A stretch of DNA of 7,390 bases from Bryobacterales bacterium (GTDB taxonomy: Bacteria; Acidobacteriota; Terriglobia; Bryobacterales; Bryobacteraceae): the NCBI GenBank assembly GCA_003132865.1, contig PKYZ01000658.1, positions 14,815 to 22,204 on the forward strand, read 5' to 3'. The position numbers were made by a program, and so were the translations under genes. Below are positions 5,560-7,390 of this stretch, piece by piece. The notes beneath the pieces were generated by a model that was not told the origin of the DNA, ran no database searches, and saw only the letters and a list, made by a program, of their open reading frames with translations. Position 1 is the first letter of the stretch. Each line of letters opens with the position of its first letter.

Positions 5560-5613
5560 GCCGGGACCAAAGCCCGGAAGCGGGCGGGCACTCCCGGCGG
5601 GACCGTAATCCCG
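5560..5613. repeat. Nested hairpins downstream of the FGE-domain C-terminus
   Basis: GCCGGGA (5560-5566) pairs with TCCCGGC (5592-5598), and within it GCCCG (5572-5576) pairs with CGGGC (5581-5585) around a GAAG loop. A further CGGGA (5598-5602) pairs with TCCCG (5609-5613). They lie about 50 bp beyond the conserved RCA end of the FGE-type domain, which is where DGR target genes often carry a hairpin or cruciform. High GC makes short stems common, so this alone is weak. Confidence 0.4.
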
Positions 5614-5660
5614 TCCGGCTCTCGCCTCTTGGCTGTTTGGCAGGCATTGCCCGCATCCGC

Positions 5661-5762
5661 CGCGCACCGCAGCCCGATATTGTTGTTACGGTTGCCTGGC
5701 TCGAGCCTGCTACGGTACGACACGCGCGCGTACCTCGGACCATTGTTCCAAGCCCCGCCCCG
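5661..5762 (-). other. DGR variable-region-like segment at the end of the FGE/C-type-lectin domain
   Basis: Read in one frame this gives RGGAWNNGPRYARVSYRS followed by RLEPGNRNNNIGLRCA. It has the layout typical of variable regions in DGR target proteins with this fold: RGG-W-NN-P..., a run of substituted positions, then an invariant NRNNNIG(F/L)R block rich in AAC/AAT codons. Substitutions at former Asn codons (for example TAC and AGC where AAC is usual) are compatible with adenine-directed change. No second copy (template repeat) exists in this window and no reverse transcriptase gene is present. A plain FGE-type C-terminus is the alternative. Confidence 0.45.
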
Positions 5763-7261
5763 CAGCGCTCGAGATTGCCCGGATACGGTCCCGCCGGATC
5801 AACGGCTGAGCCCGGCGCGTAGCCTCCGTACCCGTCTGCCGTCCACTCCCAGACATTCCCCAGCATGTCGTACAACCCCCACGCGTTCGCTTCCTTCTGC
5901 GCGACCTCGTGGGTGTGGCCTCCGCTGTTGCCGTAGTACCACGCGATGCGGTCGATATCGCCGTACCGGCTCTGCACGCTTCCCGCCCGCGCCGCATATT
6001 CCCACTCGGCCTCCGTGGGCAGCCTGCCGCCGATTGCCTGGCAGTACGCTTGCGCTTGATCCCAACTGACCTGCTCCACCGGAAGATTAGCGCCTTTGAA
6101 ATCGCTCGGATCCGTTCCCACCACTCGCTGGTAGGCCGCCTGCGTCACCTCCGTCTGCCCCAGCCAGAACCCCTTGGTGATCGTGACCCTGTGGGCGGGC
6201 TTTTCATCGTCGTGGCGCTCCGAATCCCCCGGCGAACAGCCCATGGTGAACGTCCCCGGAGGAGTCCATACGTACCGCAGCCCGTCCTTCGGATTCGTGC
6301 GCACACGTAACTGCGGTACCGAGGGCTTCTGCACCGCCGGGTTTTTAACGATCCCAGTTTCTGGCGGCGGTTCGAGGCGGGCCGGGCTCTCGCTCTTCGG
6401 CGCTGGGATGGTCGAGGGCTTTGCGGACAAGCTCGGGGCCAGTGGTTCCCGCGGGTTCTCCGTATTCGGCGCTGAGATGTTCCCGGTGCCCTCTGCCGTG
6501 CTGGTTGGCGGCGGTTCCCGGCGCGCAGTTTCCGGCGGGACGCTCTCGGTCTTCGGCGCTGGCACCACGGCGGGGGGAAGCGGCCCCCGCCTTTCCAGTG
6601 CGTAACGCCCGATGAAGAACGCGGCCGCCGCCAACGCGACAGCAAGACCCGTGATGGTAAGGAGCTTCGGCCGGAGCCTCCGCTCACCCTTGACACGTGT
6701 TGCACCGCCATAATCCTTGCGTTGCGGATGGCGCGCGGCTTGCTCCTGCTTTTTCCGCTCCGCTTCTTCCCGCGCGAGCCGTTCCTGTTCGGCCCGAACA
6801 ACCGCCAGCCTCATGGCCTCGGCCCGCTCGCGCTCGGTCCGTTCTGCCGCCAGCCTGGTGGTCTCGGCCCCTACTGCCAGCCGCGCTGCCCTCAGCCCTC
6901 TCGCGCTCCTGCCGCGCTCGCTCGGCCTCAGCGGCCGCCAGCCTCGCCGTCTCTGCCCTTTCCCGCTCCCGCCGCTCTCGCTCGGCCCGCCGCGAATCCA
7001 GCACCGCCGCAATCGCCCCCTCCATCTCCCCAGCCGACCGATAGCGGTTCTCTCGATCCTTCTCGATCGCTTTCATCACCAACTTCGAAACATCAGGGGA
7101 AATATGGAGATCGGGCCGCAACCGGTCCGGCGGCAGCGGTTGAACCTGTAATCGTTGCACCAGCAGCGCGACCGGGGTATCCCCCGCAAACGGCAGCCGC
7201 CCGGTCAGCATCTCATAAAGCACCAGCCGAGTGAGTACAGATCCGTGCGCCCATCGGTAGT

Positions 7262-7390
7262 GGGCTACTTTCGATTTTTACGACATCCTTACGTCGCCTG
7301 TCGATCTTCGCGGTGCTTAGTGTCCTTTTCGCTGGCATCACGCCAGCTAGGTCCTGGCCTCACTATTTGGGGCTCCTATCCGAAAAGTGT
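7262..7390. other. Unrelated sequence truncating the kinase gene; possible mobile-element end
   Basis: At about 7262 kinase similarity stops abruptly and an AT-richer stretch begins (ACTTTCGATTTTTACGACAT) that carries stops in the kinase frame. It includes a perfect hairpin GCTGGC-ATCAC-GCCAGC (7331-7347). A minus-strand frame from an ATG at 7338 (MPAKRTLSTAK...) runs into the kinase remnant in a third frame; I do not recognise it as a gene. The sharp border suggests an insertion or deletion junction, perhaps the end of an insertion sequence continuing past the window, but no transposase or terminal repeat can be shown here. Confidence 0.35.

Larger units (their letters stand above)
5508..7261 (-). 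pseudogene. Ser/Thr protein kinase - coiled coil - TM - FGE/C-type-lectin protein, truncated and frameshifted
   Basis: Remains of a membrane-anchored PknB-type kinase joined to a formylglycine-generating-enzyme-like domain. In order: end of the kinase C-lobe (TDGRTDLYSLG near 7258-7226, then VLYEMLTGRLPFAGD and AIEKDRENRYRSAGEME), an Arg/Glu/Ala-rich coiled coil (about 7000-6720), one TM helix (about 6664-6599, LLTITGLAVALAAAAFF), a Pro/Ser/Thr-rich linker, then the FGE-type domain (about 6280-5661: GTFTMGCSPGD, LPTEAEWEYAARAG, LYDMLGNVWEW, GGAWNNGPRYARV, NRNNNIGLRCA). The coding sense changes frame three times: near 7224-7227 (a lost base), near 6889-6891 (an extra G) and near 5763-5767 (a lost base). 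The N-lobe and catalytic loop are absent because a TAG and unrelated sequence begin near 7262. The Cys pair of true FGE enzymes is not seen after GGAW, so it is a binding fold rather than an enzyme. Sequencing error cannot be excluded, but intact neighbours argue against it. Confidence 0.8.

Noticed and set aside
7262..7338. A minus-strand frame starting MPAKRTLS, at first sight like the start of an IS21-type IstA.
   Set aside because: The similarity covers only a few residues, the expected continuation is missing, and the frame runs straight into kinase sequence in the wrong phase.
1..7390. CRISPR arrays, tRNA and rRNA genes.
   Set aside because: No regularly spaced short repeats, no cloverleaf with a TTC-loop and acceptor pairing, and no rRNA-like sequence were found on either strand.

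Overview
The window reads as a piece of a GC-rich bacterial chromosome. Most genes have strong G/C preference at third codon positions. The gene types (proline-linked E2 acyltransferase, arabinose-type isomerase with L-rhamnose mutarotase, Ser/Thr kinase joined to an FGE/C-type-lectin domain, many toxin-antitoxin pieces) are what one sees in Acidobacteria of the Solibacter/Bryobacter kind. That taxonomic guess is inference from gene flavour, not from a marker gene.

Left part (1-1593, + strand): the 3' end of a 2-oxoacid dehydrogenase E2 gene is followed closely by a MntA-type nucleotidyltransferase, which carries a Gly in place of one catalytic Asp. An overlapping HepT-type gene then loses its C-terminal half. 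The HepT reading frame runs off into the antisense of a foreign-looking, GC-poorer stretch (about 1520-2645). That stretch holds one minus-strand gene broken by an in-frame TGA and a one-base frameshift. I do not recognise its family.

Middle part (2800-5332, minus strand): a tightly packed run reads, in transcription order, BrnA-like antitoxin, arabinose/fucose-type sugar isomerase, L-rhamnose mutarotase (rhaM), hicB, hicA. Four-base overlaps join the first three, a 30-bp gap with a strong Shine-Dalgarno precedes hicB, and a TGATG overlap joins hicB to hicA. Sugar metabolism is therefore packed between toxin-antitoxin genes. A second, diverged copy of the last 39 bp of rhaM lies just beyond hicA, so hicBA sits between two short direct repeats. 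No brnT toxin is visible next to brnA. Upstream of brnA are an 8-bp-arm inverted repeat, a candidate operator, and a three-stem palindromic element.

Right part (5508-7261, minus strand): a decayed gene for a membrane-anchored Ser/Thr kinase with a coiled coil, one transmembrane helix, a Pro-rich linker and a C-terminal FGE-sulfatase/C-type-lectin domain. It has lost the N-terminal kinase lobe and carries three frameshifts. Its C-terminus has the Asn-rich, NRNNNIG-type signature of variable regions in diversity-generating retroelement (DGR) target proteins, with nested hairpins about 50 bp beyond. No reverse transcriptase or template repeat is in the window, so this is a candidate remote or former DGR target, not a proven one. 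The last 130 bp belong to different sequence that cuts the kinase, possibly the end of a mobile element.

The overall picture is an accessory, decaying region: two clearly broken genes, one crippled toxin-antitoxin pair, one orphan antitoxin and one apparently intact hicBA, around an intact sugar-isomerase/mutarotase pair.
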